Of a stretch of 64,000 nucleotides of DNA, positions 1 through 9,069 are shown in pieces (positions within the stretch are counted from its first letter, which is position 1; the number at the start of each line of letters is the position of its first letter). The notes beneath the pieces are model-generated. The model saw nothing but the letters and a program-made list of their open reading frames with translations, was not told where the DNA came from and made no database searches. Location: assembly GCF_021513235.1 (NCBI RefSeq), contig NZ_CP090976.1, positions 2,232,001-2,296,000 of the forward strand, in the 5' to 3' direction. Source of the stretch: Kaistella sp. 97-N-M2. Its GTDB lineage: Bacteria > Bacteroidota > Bacteroidia > Flavobacteriales > Weeksellaceae. A program made the translations under genes and the position numbers.

Positions 1-39
1 GGAATTTTAGTGATTCCGATTGAAAAAATGGTTTTGTAA
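1..39 (+). CDS. hisG: hisG 3' end (ATP phosphoribosyltransferase), partial
   Basis: The first 13 codons of the window read GILVIPIEKMVL and a stop. This matches the typical C-terminal tail of long-form HisG (E. coli ends with a very similar ...ILVLPIEKM...). HisG catalyses the first step of histidine synthesis and normally leads this operon in Bacteroidota, directly ahead of hisD. Only the tail is visible, so the call rests on this short motif plus position. Confidence 0.75.
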   Translation, partial: GILVIPIEKMVL

Positions 40-226
40 AGTAGACGTGAGATTTTAGACATTAGACGTTAAAGATCAGAATAATGTACAATTTACAATG
101 TAAAACTTACTCCAAATAGGCAATACGCCTTTGATGAGTGAAACGCCTTTGCGATCGTAACGAGTCAACAGAATAATAAAATTACTGAGCGTCTTTGCGT
201 TAAAAATAAGTCCATAAAAAGTAAAA

Positions 227-1522
227 ATGAAAAATATATTTAAATATCCGGAAAAAGATACCTGGGAAACACTCTTGAAAAGGGCAGCTCTTGAAAAGAA
301 AGATTTAAGAAATACCGTTCAGGAAATTTTTTTGAAAGTAAGAAATGAAGGTGATGCTGCTTTAAAAGAGTTTGCGGTAAAATTTGATCAAGTAAACATT
401 GAGAATCTATTGGTTTCGAAAGAAGAAATTGAATTTGCCGTCTCCCAGGTTTCACCAGAATTAAAGGTTGCGATAGCACAGGCAAAAGGAAATATCTACA
501 AATTTCACGCTGCGCAGAAAGAGAAATCTATTGAAATTGAAACGATTGAAGGCGTAATCTGTTGGAGAGAATCCAGAGCAATTGAAAAAGTCGGATTATA
601 TATTCCAGGCGGAACCGCGCCGCTTTTTTCTACGGTTTTAATGTTGGCCGTTCCGGCACAGATCGCAGGCTGCCAAGAAGTAATCCTTTGTACACCATCG
701 CAAAAAGGTGGTTCGATCAATCCAGCCATTTTATACACGGCGCAATTGTGTGGGATCACCCAAATTTTTAAAGTGGGCGGCGCTCAAGCCATCGCAGCGT
801 TGACGGTTGGAACGGAAAATATTCCGAAAGTGGATAAAATTTTCGGTCCGGGAAATCAATATGTCACGCAGGCGAAACAATTGGCGATGGATTATAATGT
901 CGCCATCGATTTGCCGGCGGGTCCAAGTGAAGTTTTAGTCATTGCTGATGAAAAAGCCGATCCGGAATTTTGCGCAGCAGATTTACTCTCTCAAGCCGAA
1001 CACGGAACGGATTCACAAGTGGTTTTTATTTCAACAGATGAAATCGTTTTCAATGATACTTTAAAGGAAATTGAAAAACAATTATCAGAACTTCCAAGAA
1101 ACGAAATTGCAAAATCAGCTTTGGAAAACAGCCGTTTTATTTTATTGAAATCGATTGATGAAGCGCTTGAATTGAGCAATTCTTACGCGCCGGAACATTT
1201 AATTTTATCAATAGAAAATCCAAGAAATTACATTGCAGACATCACGGATGCAGGATCAATTTTTCTCGGAAATTATACGCCCGAATCAGCCGGAGATTAT
1301 GCGAGCGGAACCAATCACACTTTGCCCACCAACGGATTTGCCAAAAATTACAGCGGTGTTTCCCTCGACAGTTTTGTCAAGAAAATAACTATTCAGGAAA
1401 TTTCCAAAACAGGGCTGAAAAATATCGGAAAAACCATCGAAATTATGGCGGCTGCAGAAGGTTTAGATGCCCACAGAAATGCAGTTTCACTTCGCTTAAA
1501 ATCTTTAGAAAATGGAATTTAA
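227..1522 (+). CDS. hisD: histidinol dehydrogenase
   Basis: Histidinol dehydrogenase, the NAD- and zinc-dependent enzyme that makes the last two oxidations from L-histidinol to L-histidine. The 431-residue length is normal. Visible family motifs are GPGNQYVTQAKQ, the metal-site segment SQAEHGTDSQ, the catalytic Glu-His in YAPEHL, the signature PESAGDYASGTNHTLPT and the C-terminal AHRNAVSLRL histidine. It follows hisG after a gap of about 190 bp and overlaps hisC by 11 bp, so it belongs to the his operon and is probably translationally coupled to hisC. The ATG start has no clear Shine-Dalgarno sequence, as is usual in this phylum. Confidence 0.97.
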   Translation: MKNIFKYPEKDTWETLLKRAALEKKDLRNTVQEIFLKVRNEGDAALKEFAVKFDQVNIENLLVSKEEIEFAVSQVSPELKVAIAQAKGNIYKFHAAQKEKSIEIETIEGVICWRESRAIEKVGLYIPGGTAPLFSTVLMLAVPAQIAGCQEVILCTPSQKGGSINPAILYTAQLCGITQIFKVGGAQAIAALTVGTENIPKVDKIFGPGNQYVTQAKQLAMDYNVAIDLPAGPSEVLVIADEKADPEFCAADLLSQAEHGTDSQVVFISTDEIVFNDTLKEIEKQLSELPRNEIAKSALENSRFILLKSIDEALELSNSYAPEHLILSIENPRNYIADITDAGSIFLGNYTPESAGDYASGTNHTLPTNGFAKNYSGVSLDSFVKKITIQEISKTGLKNIGKTIEIMAAAEGLDAHRNAVSLRLKSLENGI

Positions 1523-2534
1523 TTTAGAACAAACAATCCGTCCGCATTTGGTGGGAATGAAATCGTATTCAAGTTCGCGACCGACCGATGATAAAGACCG
1601 GTTTATTTTACTGGATGCCAACGAAAGTCCTTTCGGGAATTACAACCGTTATCCGGATGCTGAAAATGTTCAATTAAAACAAAAACTCGCGGACCTTAAT
1701 AAAGTAGACACAGCCAATTTGTTTCTAGGAAATGGCAGCGACGAATTGATCGACTTACTGATGCGCGTATTTTGTGATCCTGAAAAAGATTCGATCATGG
1801 TTTTTAATCCGAGTTTTGTGATGTACGAGATTTATGCAAAAATGAATGATGTAGCCGTCGAAAAACTGCAGCTGAATTCCGATTTTCAATTGAATAAAAC
1901 GGAGTTTGCGGAGGCTTTGACGGAAACGAAGGCTAAAATTTTGTTCCTCTGTTCGCCCAATAATCCAACGGGAAATTCCATCGATGATTTTGAATTTTAT
2001 TTTCAAAGCTTTAAAGGAATCGTAGTGGTGGACGAAGCGTATATCGAGTTTTCTCCGGAAGAATCTGCCGTTAGTTTACTAAAAAAATATCCGAATTTAA
2101 TTGTGTTGAAAACCTTATCCAAAGCTTATGGAATGGCAGGATTACGAATTGGCGTCGGGATTTCTTCCCCAGAAATTGCTTCATTTATTAATCGGTTCAA
2201 ACCTCCTTATAATATCAGTTGCGAAAGTCAAAGACTGGCTTTGCAACAATTACAAAACGAAAAAGAACAGGCTGAAAATATCCAGACGATATTATCAGAG
2301 AAAGAAAAATTGAAGAAAGGTTTGGCAGAAAATAAAGAGGTAGTGAAGATCTATCCATCTGACGCCAATTTCTTTTTGATCGAATTTAAAGATGCCGAAA
2401 AGGTGTATCAAAAATTACTTCAAAACTACATCTGGACAAGTCTTCGTCATCCGGCTTTAAAAAATTGCCTTCGGTTAAGTGTTGGGAAACCTGCCGAGAA
2501 TTTAAAAGTTTTAAACCTATTATCAGAAATTTAA
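1512..2534 (+). CDS. hisC: histidinol-phosphate aminotransferase
   Basis: PLP-dependent class I/II aminotransferase that converts imidazole-acetol phosphate and glutamate to histidinol phosphate. Family motifs are visible: GNGSDELIDLL near residue 70, PNNPTGN, VVDEAYIEF, the PLP lysine in LSKAYGMAGLRIG, and a C-terminal arginine segment LRLSVGKPAEN. The length (340 residues) is typical of the short bacterial HisC. The start overlaps the end of hisD by 11 bp and hisB begins 3 bp after its stop, a tight operon arrangement. Confidence 0.96.
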   Translation: MEFNLEQTIRPHLVGMKSYSSSRPTDDKDRFILLDANESPFGNYNRYPDAENVQLKQKLADLNKVDTANLFLGNGSDELIDLLMRVFCDPEKDSIMVFNPSFVMYEIYAKMNDVAVEKLQLNSDFQLNKTEFAEALTETKAKILFLCSPNNPTGNSIDDFEFYFQSFKGIVVVDEAYIEFSPEESAVSLLKKYPNLIVLKTLSKAYGMAGLRIGVGISSPEIASFINRFKPPYNISCESQRLALQQLQNEKEQAENIQTILSEKEKLKKGLAENKEVVKIYPSDANFFLIEFKDAEKVYQKLLQNYIWTSLRHPALKNCLRLSVGKPAENLKVLNLLSEI

Positions 2535-2537
2535 ATC

Positions 2538-3632
2538 ATGAAAAAAGTATTATTCATCGACCGCGACGGAACTTTAATTGTAGAACCGCCCACCGATTTT
2601 CAGGTAAATTCATTAGAGAAATTAGAATTTTATCCAAAAGTCATTCAGAATTTAGCCAAAATCGTGACCGAACTCGATTATGAATTGGTCATGGTGACGA
2701 ATCAGGATGGTTTGGGTACGGATTCTTTTCCGGCAGAAGATTTTCGGATTCCACAGGAGAAAATGCTGAAAACTTTAGAAAATGAAGGAATCGTTTTTTC
2801 TGATCTTTTAATTGATGACAGTTTTGAATCCGACAATTCGCCGAATAGAAAACCACGAACCGGGTTGCTTCAAAAATACATTTACGGAAATTACGATCTG
2901 AAAAACTCCTTCGTCATCGGTGATCGAAAAACAGATGTAGAACTGGCAAAAAATCTTGGAACGAAATCTATTTTTATTGGTAAGGAAAATTTTGCTGAAG
3001 CGACTTTAACCACGCAAAGTTGGGACGAGATCTACCAATATTTAAAGCAGATCCCACGAAAAACGAAAGTGAATCGAGAAACAAAAGAAACCGAAATTTC
3101 CATTGAATTAAATTTAGACGGAAGTGGAAAATCCAATATCAATACCGGTTTGGCATTCTTCGATCACATGTTGGAACAGATCTCTAAACACGGCAATTTC
3201 GATTTAGAAGTGAATGTTAATGGAGATTTGGAAGTTGATGAACACCACACGATCGAAGATACCGCGTTGGTTCTCGGAAACTGTTTCGAACAGGCTTTAG
3301 GTTCGAAAAAAGGAATTGAAAGATATGCGTTTGCTTTGCCGATGGATGATTGTTTGGCGCAGGTTGCTTTAGATTTTGGCGGACGAAATTGGTTGGTTTG
3401 GAATGTTGATTTTAAAAGAGAAAAAATCGGCGATGTTCCGACAGAATTGTTTTACCATTTTTTTAAATCTTTCACTGATACTGGAAAATGCAATCTAAAC
3501 ATTCAATGTGAAGGTGAAAATGAACACCACAAGATCGAATCGATTTTCAAAGCTTTTGCCAAAGTGTTGCGTGATGCCGTGAAGCAGGACCAGAACAATT
3601 TTTCCATCCCAAGTACCAAAGGAATATTATGA
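2538..3632 (+). CDS. hisB: bifunctional histidinol-phosphatase / imidazoleglycerol-phosphate dehydratase
   Basis: Fusion protein of 364 residues. The N-terminal half is a HAD phosphatase (FIDRDGTL nucleophile motif, [20 protein letters not shown]) that dephosphorylates histidinol phosphate. The C-terminal half is imidazoleglycerol-phosphate dehydratase with the metal-binding histidine clusters [23 protein letters not shown] and [13 protein letters not shown]. Two steps of the pathway are therefore on one chain, as in E. coli. It overlaps hisH by 4 bp (ATGA), which suggests coupled translation. Confidence 0.96.
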   Translation: MKKVLFIDRDGTLIVEPPTDFQVNSLEKLEFYPKVIQNLAKIVTELDYELVMVTNQDGLGTDSFPAEDFRIPQEKMLKTLENEGIVFSDLLIDDSFESDNSPNRKPRTGLLQKYIYGNYDLKNSFVIGDRKTDVELAKNLGTKSIFIGKENFAEATLTTQSWDEIYQYLKQIPRKTKVNRETKETEISIELNLDGSGKSNINTGLAFFDHMLEQISKHGNFDLEVNVNGDLEVDEHHTIEDTALVLGNCFEQALGSKKGIERYAFALPMDDCLAQVALDFGGRNWLVWNVDFKREKIGDVPTELFYHFFKSFTDTGKCNLNIQCEGENEHHKIESIFKAFAKVLRDAVKQDQNNFSIPSTKGIL

Positions 3633-4210
3633 TAGCAATCATCGATTATGGCGCGGGAAATGTAAAATCCGTGAAAAATGCCGTCCGAAAATTAGAGTTT
3701 GAAACCATTCTTACGTCCGATTTTGCGGAAATAAGAAAGGCGAAAAAAGTGATTTTTCCGGGAGTGGGAGAAGCTTCTACGGCGATGAATTATTTAAAGG
3801 AGAGAAATTTAGATACTTTGATTCCCACTTTAAAACAACCTTTTTTAGGAATCTGTCTCGGACAACAATTGTTGTGTGATTTTTCGGAAGAAGGAAATAC
3901 CAAATGTCTCGGCATATTTGATTTGAAAGTAAAAGAATTTCCCGCCACCGACATTGTTCCACACATGGGTTGGAATAATTTGCAAAAGATAAAAGGCGGA
4001 CTTTTGGAAGGAATTTCTACCGAAGATAATTTCTATTTCGTCCACAGTTATTATTGCGAAACTGGAGAATACACAACTTCTGAGTGTGAGTATATTTTGC
4101 CTTTCTCTGCAACTCTGCAAAAAGACAATTTCTATGGAACGCAGTTTCACCCGGAAAAATCGGGCGATATCGGCTCAAAAATTCTCGAAAACTTTTTAAA
4201 ACTAAAATAA
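3629..4210 (+). CDS. hisH: imidazole glycerol phosphate synthase, glutaminase subunit
   Basis: Class I glutamine amidotransferase of 193 residues that releases ammonia from glutamine and passes it to HisF. The nucleophile cysteine lies in GICLGQQLL and the His-Glu pair in TQFHPEKSG; the N-terminus [12 protein letters not shown] is diagnostic. It overlaps hisB by 4 bp. A 142-bp gap with an inverted repeat separates it from hisA, unlike the tight joints in the rest of the operon. Confidence 0.96.
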   Translation: MIAIIDYGAGNVKSVKNAVRKLEFETILTSDFAEIRKAKKVIFPGVGEASTAMNYLKERNLDTLIPTLKQPFLGICLGQQLLCDFSEEGNTKCLGIFDLKVKEFPATDIVPHMGWNNLQKIKGGLLEGISTEDNFYFVHSYYCETGEYTTSECEYILPFSATLQKDNFYGTQFHPEKSGDIGSKILENFLKLK

Positions 4211-4213
4211 TTT

Positions 4214-4344
4214 GACCACAAAAGTCACAAAGTTTAAAACTAATGTGAACTTCTCACAAGTTATAAATTCACTTTCATTAGAAATCCTAATGTGACTAAT
4301 GTGTTAGAAAAATCCAGAAAGACTTTGTGACTTTGTGGTTTAAA
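4214..4344. repeat. inverted-repeat element between hisH and hisA (copy A of a three-copy family)
   Basis: The gap begins with ACCACAAAAGTCACAAAGT and ends with ACTTTGTGACTTTGTGGT, which are near-perfect inverted copies about 130 bp apart. The inner part contains CTAATGTG motifs. The same right end (CTTTTGTGACTTTGTGGTTAAAA) and a related left end (AACCACAGAG) recur at 34353-34421 and 34535-34605. It could be a small non-autonomous mobile element or a transcribed hairpin that modulates read-through between hisH and hisA. Confidence 0.7.
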
Positions 4345-4352
4345 AAATATAA

Positions 4353-5072
4353 ATGAAAATAATTCCAGCCATAGACATCATCGAAGGAAAATGCGTCCGA
4401 CTCTCCAAAGGAGATTACGATACCAAGAAGATCTACCACGAAAATCCTTTGGACATTGCCAAAGAATACGAAGCGCACGGAATCCAATATCTGCATTTGG
4501 TCGATTTGGATGGCGCGAAAGCGAAAACAATTAAAAATTTAAAAACCTTAGAAATGCTCGCTTCTCAAACTACTTTAATCATCGATTTTGGCGGTGGAAT
4601 AAAAACGCGCGAAAGTTTGGAAAGAGCTTTCAATGCAGGAGCAAATCAGATTACGATTGGAAGTGTTGCAGTAGAAAATCCAGAAATGTGTGAAGAATGG
4701 ATCAACGAATTTGGCGCTGAGAAATTAATTTTAGGCGCAGATTGTTTGGACCGAAAAATAAAAACTTCCGGTTGGTTAACCGATTCTGATCTGGATGTTT
4801 TGGACTTTATCAAATCTTATCAACTCAAAGGAATTAGAGAAGTTATTTGTACTGATATTTCAAAAGACGGAATGCTTGCAGGACCTTCTTTTGAATTGTA
4901 TCAGGAAATTTTGAAACAGTCAGAAATTGCTTTAATTGCCAGTGGCGGAATTTCGTCAATGCAGGATTTGGAGGATTTAAAGGAGATTGGTTGCTCGGGA
5001 GCAATTATCGGAAAAGCCATTTACGAAGGAAAGATCAGTTTAAAGGAACTTCAAAAATTTAATCAATGTTAA
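4353..5072 (+). CDS. hisA: phosphoribosylformimino-AICAR-phosphate (ProFAR) isomerase
   Basis: TIM-barrel isomerase (239 residues) of histidine synthesis that converts ProFAR to PRFAR, the substrate of HisHF. It starts with the typical [15 protein letters not shown], which carries the first catalytic aspartate; the second lies in [13 protein letters not shown]. The phosphate-binding segments FGGGIKTRE and [11 protein letters not shown] are present. It overlaps hisF by 7 bp. Confidence 0.96.
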   Translation: MKIIPAIDIIEGKCVRLSKGDYDTKKIYHENPLDIAKEYEAHGIQYLHLVDLDGAKAKTIKNLKTLEMLASQTTLIIDFGGGIKTRESLERAFNAGANQITIGSVAVENPEMCEEWINEFGAEKLILGADCLDRKIKTSGWLTDSDLDVLDFIKSYQLKGIREVICTDISKDGMLAGPSFELYQEILKQSEIALIASGGISSMQDLEDLKEIGCSGAIIGKAIYEGKISLKELQKFNQC

Positions 5073-5818
5073 AGAAAAGAATTATTCCGTGTTTGGATAT
5101 CAAAGATGGAAAAACGGTGAAAGGTATTCAGTTTGAAGATCTGCGAATTGCCGGTGATCCGGTGGAACTCGCCAAGAAATATGTGAAAGATGGCGCTGAT
5201 GAATTGGTTTTCCTGGATATTACAGCCACTTTAGAAAACAGAAAAACTTTAATAAAATTAGTTGAAAAACTGAGTTTAGAGATCAATATTCCTTTTACCA
5301 TCGGTGGTGGAATTTCTTCCGTTCAGGATGTAGAAGCTTTATTAAAAGCCGGCGCCGATAAAGTGTCGATTAATTCAGCCGCCGTGAGAAGGCGGGAATT
5401 GATTCGGGAAATTGCCCAACAGTTCGGAAACCAGTGCGTCGTTGTCGCCATCGATACGAAACAGATCGGCGGTGAAGATTACGTTTTCATTAATGGTGGA
5501 AAAATCAAAACTGACTGGAAAACTTTAGATTGGATAAAGACCGTTACAGATTTAGGAGCCGGGGAAATCCTGCTGACTTCAATGGATCTCGACGGTACCA
5601 AAAACGGGTTCGATATCCGAATGTTGCAGAATGTTTCCGAGGTTTGCCAACTCCCAATCATCGCTTCCGGTGGTGCGGGAAAAATGGAGCACTTTACCGA
5701 AGTCTTTACCAATACAAAAGTGACCGGCGCTTTGGCTGCCAGTATTTTTCACTTCAATGAAATAAAAATATCCGATTTAAAAGAGAATTTAACACAAAAT
5801 AAAATCGCCATCAGATAA
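5066..5818 (+). CDS. hisF: imidazole glycerol phosphate synthase, cyclase subunit
   Basis: TIM-barrel cyclase (250 residues) that joins ammonia from HisH to PRFAR and yields imidazole glycerol phosphate plus AICAR. Catalytic aspartates are in [15 protein letters not shown] and in the segment [14 protein letters not shown]; phosphate-binding loops TIGGGISS and [12 protein letters not shown] are seen. It overlaps hisA by 7 bp. hisIE follows after 84 bp. Confidence 0.97.
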   Translation: MLKKRIIPCLDIKDGKTVKGIQFEDLRIAGDPVELAKKYVKDGADELVFLDITATLENRKTLIKLVEKLSLEINIPFTIGGGISSVQDVEALLKAGADKVSINSAAVRRRELIREIAQQFGNQCVVVAIDTKQIGGEDYVFINGGKIKTDWKTLDWIKTVTDLGAGEILLTSMDLDGTKNGFDIRMLQNVSEVCQLPIIASGGAGKMEHFTEVFTNTKVTGALAASIFHFNEIKISDLKENLTQNKIAIR

Positions 5819-5902
5819 AATTACCCTTAACGAGTTTACAAATAAAGATGAATAAGTTTGGTGAGATTGCAGATGATATTTTAAAAACAATAAAAATTAA
5901 AG

Positions 5903-6493
5903 ATGAAATTAGATTTTGAAAAAGGAAATGGTTTAGTTCCCGTAATAATCCAGGATGATCGCACGCAACAGGTTTTAATGTTGGGCTACATGAATGAAGA
6001 AGCTTTGGAATTAACGCAAAAAGACGGGCGAGTTCATTTCTTCAGCCGCACCAGAAACCGAATATGGTTGAAAGGTGAAACCTCCGAAAATTACCTTTAT
6101 GTAAAAAGCATTAAGCAGGATTGTGATTCCGATGCTTTATTAATTCAGGTAAAGCCGGCCGGAAATGTTTGTCATACCGGAAGTTTCAGTTGTTTTGAAG
6201 AGAAGAAGTCAAAAGGCTTTTTGTATGAACTGGAGGAAACTATTTCTGAAAGAATTGATCAGAAAGTCGAGAAATCTCATACCTACGATCTCTACCAAAG
6301 AGGAATCAATAAAATGGCGCAAAAAGTAGGAGAGGAGGCCGTAGAATTGGTCATCGAAGCCAAAGATGATAATGCCGATTTGTTTAAAAATGAAGCTGCA
6401 GATCTGCTGTATCACTTTTTAATTTTATTGAAAGCGAAGGGATTTTCTTTAACAGAAATCGAGAAAGTATTGACGGAGAGAAGCCGAAAGTAA
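5903..6493 (+). CDS. hisIE: bifunctional phosphoribosyl-AMP cyclohydrolase / phosphoribosyl-ATP pyrophosphatase
   Basis: Fusion of HisI (residues about 1-105) and HisE (about 110-196) for steps two and three of the pathway. HisI motifs: VLMLGYMNEEAL, VHFFSRTRNRIWLKGE, and the zinc-ligand region KQDCDSDALL with the cysteine in AGNVCHTG. HisE carries the MazG-like helix motif KVGEEAVELVIEA followed by NEAADLLYHFLILL. It is the last gene of the operon. A degenerate second copy of its 3' end lies just downstream (6528-6625). Confidence 0.96.
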   Translation: MKLDFEKGNGLVPVIIQDDRTQQVLMLGYMNEEALELTQKDGRVHFFSRTRNRIWLKGETSENYLYVKSIKQDCDSDALLIQVKPAGNVCHTGSFSCFEEKKSKGFLYELEETISERIDQKVEKSHTYDLYQRGINKMAQKVGEEAVELVIEAKDDNADLFKNEAADLLYHFLILLKAKGFSLTEIEKVLTERSRK

Positions 6494-6527
6494 AGGCTGC
6501 TTTTATTTCGCGCAGATTTCACAGATC

Positions 6528-6625
6528 GATACGATATTACAAAATGAAGCTGTTCTGTCACTTTTTAATTTTATCCAAAATAAAATTGGTTTCTCTGACT
6601 GAGATCTAATAAGTATTGTTTACTC
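6528..6625 (+). pseudogene. vestigial duplicate of the hisE 3' end
   Basis: Downstream of the hisIE stop, the DNA around 6533-6623 repeats the end of hisE with indels. In one frame it reads CHFLILSKIKLVSLTEI then two stops and VL; genuine hisIE has YHFLILLKAKGFSLTEIEKVL minus spacing changes. Shared nucleotide blocks include AAAATGAAGCTG, CACTTTTTAATTTTAT and a GAGATC/GAAATC block before GTATTG. It is non-coding now and looks like a remnant of a tandem duplication or of recombination with a diverged hisIE. Confidence 0.65.
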
Positions 6626-6644
6626 GGACTTGAAATAGAAACAG

Positions 6645-6674
6645 AAAAACCTGAAAAATTATTCAGGTTTTTTT
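6645..6674. terminator. bidirectional intrinsic terminator between hisIE and the M28 peptidase gene
   Basis: Stem AAAAACCTGAA (6645-6655) pairs with TTCAGGTTTTT (6662-6672) around a 6-nt loop, with T-tracts on both strands. It serves the his operon from the left and the M28 peptidase gene from the right. Confidence 0.85.
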
Positions 6675-6693
6675 ACTTTTTTAATAAAATAAG

Positions 6694-7863
6694 TTACTTT
6701 TTAATTATTATCTTTTTCGTTACTTTCTGGTCTTCCACACTCATCGTGCCGAGATAAACTCCGTTCTCAAGTTTCGAAACATCGATCCTGCTTTCATTCT
6801 TAGTTGCAATTATAGTCCGTCCACTCAGATCCGAAATTGTAAAACTGAAATCTTTTCTATTGAGATTCACCATTTCGATCTGCACAAAATTCTTCGCCGG
6901 ATTTGGCGAAATCTTTAGAGATTCCAACATTCTTTCCGGCGGACAATCCACGGCTAAAGTAATGGTGGACGCTCCGGCGAAATGCTGAACCGCACCCAAA
7001 GCCGCTTTGCCCACATTGAAGACATAAACGGGATCCATATTCACATACGTGTCGTTCGCAGTATGCGGATAATTGCTGATGTTGTGTTCGTAAAACCCCG
7101 TAATGATTTCTCCATTTTGCTGAAAGGGAACATAATCGGAAGCATAAGCAGGATCAAATTCCGTAAAAAGCGGCGAATAAAGACCGACACAATTCGCCAG
7201 TTGTTGCGTGATTGCCTGCGAGGCAGAATTGTTACTGCTTGGCGAACTTTGATCTCTGTCGCAGAAAACGGTATCATTAACCATACCGGCCACACCGCCC
7301 ACTTCATCAATATTAAAAACCACTTTAATGTCCATTTTCGGAGTGGTTGCATTTACTACGTTCTGAACATAGTGCTGACTTCCGTACAATCCCTGTTCCT
7401 CCCCGGAAAAATTAATAAATTTTATCGAATAGTCAGTAGGCACATCTTTCAAAATTCGCGCAATTTCCAGGATAATTGATGTCCCGCTGCCGTTGTCGTT
7501 AACTCCAGGCCCCGCGATGGTATCGAAATGCCCGCAAACAATGACAAATTTCGTAGGATACAGGGTTCCGGTTTTGGTGATGACAAGATTTTTGGACGTG
7601 TAGCCGCCACCGGTCCAAGGATCTTCCACGATTTGCGAAGCGGTGTAGCCGAAGGAAGCATATTTATTTTTCAGCCACGCCAAAGCGTTGGCGTTGGCGA
7701 CGGATCCGGTCTTTTTTACGCCGTACGACGCAAATTCCGTAAGATACGTGTTGATGTTGGTTTGCGTGATTTGATTAGCGCGGTCCTGATAAGCCTGCGT
7801 GAACGTTTGTGCAGACCAGAAAACCGAAAACAACGTGATAATAGAGAGTAGGGCTTTTTTCAT
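6694..7863 (-). CDS. secreted M28-family zinc aminopeptidase with T9SS sorting domain
   Basis: Extracellular metallopeptidase, 389 residues. A signal peptide covers about residues 1-19. The M28 catalytic domain shows the two-zinc ligands: His112 in VCGHFDT, Asp123 in GVNDNGSG, the Glu155-Glu156 pair in NFSGEEQGLYG, Asp186 in NIDEVGG and His267 in YPHTAND. From about residue 316 a type A T9SS sorting domain follows (LKISPNPAKNF ... LENGVYLGTM ... KKIIIKK), so the protein should be exported by SecYEG and then through the type IX system to the surface or medium. The exact peptide preference cannot be read from the sequence. Confidence 0.92.
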   Translation of the reverse strand: MKKALLSIITLFSVFWSAQTFTQAYQDRANQITQTNINTYLTEFASYGVKKTGSVANANALAWLKNKYASFGYTASQIVEDPWTGGGYTSKNLVITKTGTLYPTKFVIVCGHFDTIAGPGVNDNGSGTSIILEIARILKDVPTDYSIKFINFSGEEQGLYGSQHYVQNVVNATTPKMDIKVVFNIDEVGGVAGMVNDTVFCDRDQSSPSSNNSASQAITQQLANCVGLYSPLFTEFDPAYASDYVPFQQNGEIITGFYEHNISNYPHTANDTYVNMDPVYVFNVGKAALGAVQHFAGASTITLAVDCPPERMLESLKISPNPAKNFVQIEMVNLNRKDFSFTISDLSGRTIIATKNESRIDVSKLENGVYLGTMSVEDQKVTKKIIIKK

Positions 7864-7890
7864 ATCTTTAAATCTGGCGCAAAATTAACA

Positions 7891-7919
7891 AAAATCCCAC
7901 ACAAATTGTATGGGATTTT
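7891..7919 (-). terminator. intrinsic terminator after rplT
   Basis: AAAATCCCA (7891-7899) pairs with TGGGATTTT (7911-7919); on the reverse strand the stem is followed by a T-run. It lies between the end of rplT and the start of the M28 gene, so it separates the two reverse-strand units. Confidence 0.8.
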
Positions 7920-7945
7920 ATAATTGATAACAAAAAATTCTACAT

Positions 7946-8290
7946 TTATTTTACTTGATCAACGATTGCTTTGAACGCTTCCGGGTGATTCATTGCTAAA
8001 TCAGCTAAAACTTTTCTGTTCAATTCGATGTTGTTCGTTTTTAGAGCGCCCATAAACTGGGAGTAAGACATTCCGTGTTCTCTGGCTCCTGCGTTAATAC
8101 GCATGATCCATAAACTTCTAAAACTTCTCTTTTTCTCTTTTCTACCGCGGTAAGCATATTGCATTGCTTTTTGTACGGCATTTTTCGCTACGGTCCAAAC
8201 ATTTTTTCTTCTACCGAAAAAACCTTTCGCCAGCTTAATTACTTTTTTTCTGCGAGCTCTGGAAGCTACTGCATTTACTGATCTTGGCAT
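7946..8290 (-). CDS. rplT: 50S ribosomal protein L20
   Basis: Ribosomal protein L20, 114 residues, needed for early 50S assembly by binding 23S rRNA. Highly basic N-terminus ([20 protein letters not shown]), [18 protein letters not shown] and the C-terminal [16 protein letters not shown] are characteristic. It follows rpmI by about 118 bp on the same strand. Confidence 0.98.
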   Translation of the reverse strand: MPRSVNAVASRARRKKVIKLAKGFFGRRKNVWTVAKNAVQKAMQYAYRGRKEKKRSFRSLWIMRINAGAREHGMSYSQFMGALKTNNIELNRKVLADLAMNHPEAFKAIVDQVK

Positions 8291-8408
8291 AATTAAATTT
8301 GTTTTTTTTGAAAAGGGCGGTAAATTATTTCATTACACTTTTTTGCGCCGTTTCAGGGTTAAATTTTCTGAATTTGTTAATTCTTATAAACCGGTTGATT
8401 TATAAAAA

Positions 8409-8606
8409 CTATCTTAAAGCTAATTGACGTAAAACGCTCTTTTTGTCCACTTCTGCAACATAAGAAGTCTGCGTAAGATTTCTCTTTTGCTTCGTTTCTT
8501 TTTTGGTCAGGATGTGGCTTTTAAAAGCACCTTTTCTTTTAATCTTTCCGGTTCCGGTCAGCTTAAAACGCTTCTTAGCACCTGATTTAGTTTTTAATTT
8601 TGGCAT
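8409..8606 (-). CDS. rpmI: 50S ribosomal protein L35
   Basis: Ribosomal protein L35, 65 residues: [20 protein letters not shown], then [20 protein letters not shown] and the closing RQLALR pattern. Normally it sits directly after infC; here infC is 2.7 kb upstream and has its own terminator, so rpmI-rplT must be transcribed from a local promoter (see 8692-8699). Confidence 0.97.
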   Translation of the reverse strand: MPKLKTKSGAKKRFKLTGTGKIKRKGAFKSHILTKKETKQKRNLTQTSYVAEVDKKSVLRQLALR

Positions 8607-8691
8607 TTTGCTTAATTTTATCTATTTGTTATCAATGTCTTTTCCTGTTATGTGCATCACTTTTAGAGTATTCTACACATTTTTCAGACTG

Positions 8692-8699
8692 CAAAAGTA
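8692..8699 (-). promoter_or_regulatory. Bacteroidota -7 element ahead of rpmI-rplT
   Basis: The reverse strand reads TACTTTTG, which fits the TAnnTTTG -7 consensus of Bacteroidota housekeeping promoters, about 86 bp upstream of the rpmI start. No clear TTG -33 element is at the ideal distance, so support is from the -7 element and from the need for a local promoter. Confidence 0.5.
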
Positions 8700-8750
8700 C
8701 AAAATTTCGCCGAATTAAAAAAGATAATAGTTTTAATTGTTTTGCGGGTT

Positions 8751-8895
8751 TGGGCGTGCCCTTTAGTCGTTCATTTTGGCGCTCGCTTCGCTCGCGCCGC
8801 CATTCACTCCCGCAGGTCGGGCTCTTCGCTCATACTCCTCGCGCCGGGGCATGTCCGCCGCCTGCTGTGGGGTAACCGCTGCGATCCCTCACGCA
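8751..8895. repeat. GC-rich palindromic intergenic repeat, copy 1
   Basis: A GC-rich block inside the 463-bp gap between rpmI and the next gene. It shares ordered pieces with a second block at 34173-34314: TTTGGGCGTGCCCTT at the left end, the hairpin-forming GGCGCTCGCTTCGCTCGCG, CAGGTCGGGCT in the middle and ATCCCTCACGCA at the right end. Base composition differs strongly from the surrounding AT-rich DNA. Short frames that cross it are not conserved between the two copies, so it is treated as a non-coding repeat. Nothing else is seen in this gap apart from the promoter elements at its two ends. Confidence 0.7.
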
Positions 8896-9056
8896 GTGGT
8901 GGAATTTATAAATACTTTTTTGCCTTTAATTTATGATCTGCTCTTTGCGGATGCTTCTCGAGATCTCTTTTAAAATTTTCATTGAAAATAATTTTTCGCC
9001 CACAACTTTCGTCTAAAATTCAAATGCGTTGCTTTTAAGAGTAATCTTTAAAACCT

Positions 9057-9064
9057 TAAATTTG
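9057..9064 (+). promoter_or_regulatory. -7 promoter element immediately upstream of the NmrA-like gene
   Basis: TAAATTTG fits TAnnTTTG exactly and ends only 5 nt before the ATG at 9070. Transcription normally starts a few nucleotides after this element, so the mRNA may be leaderless or nearly so. Confidence 0.5.
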
Positions 9065-9069
9065 TCGCC

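Noticed and set aside
5849-5920. 23-codon frame MNKFGEIADDILKTIKIKDE... between hisF and hisIE
   Set aside because: Very short, overlaps the start of hisIE, and has no independent support.
8600-8973. Several overlapping forward frames of 60-90 codons
   Set aside because: They run through the GC-rich repeat, whose second copy at 34173 does not conserve the frames; composition is not protein-like.
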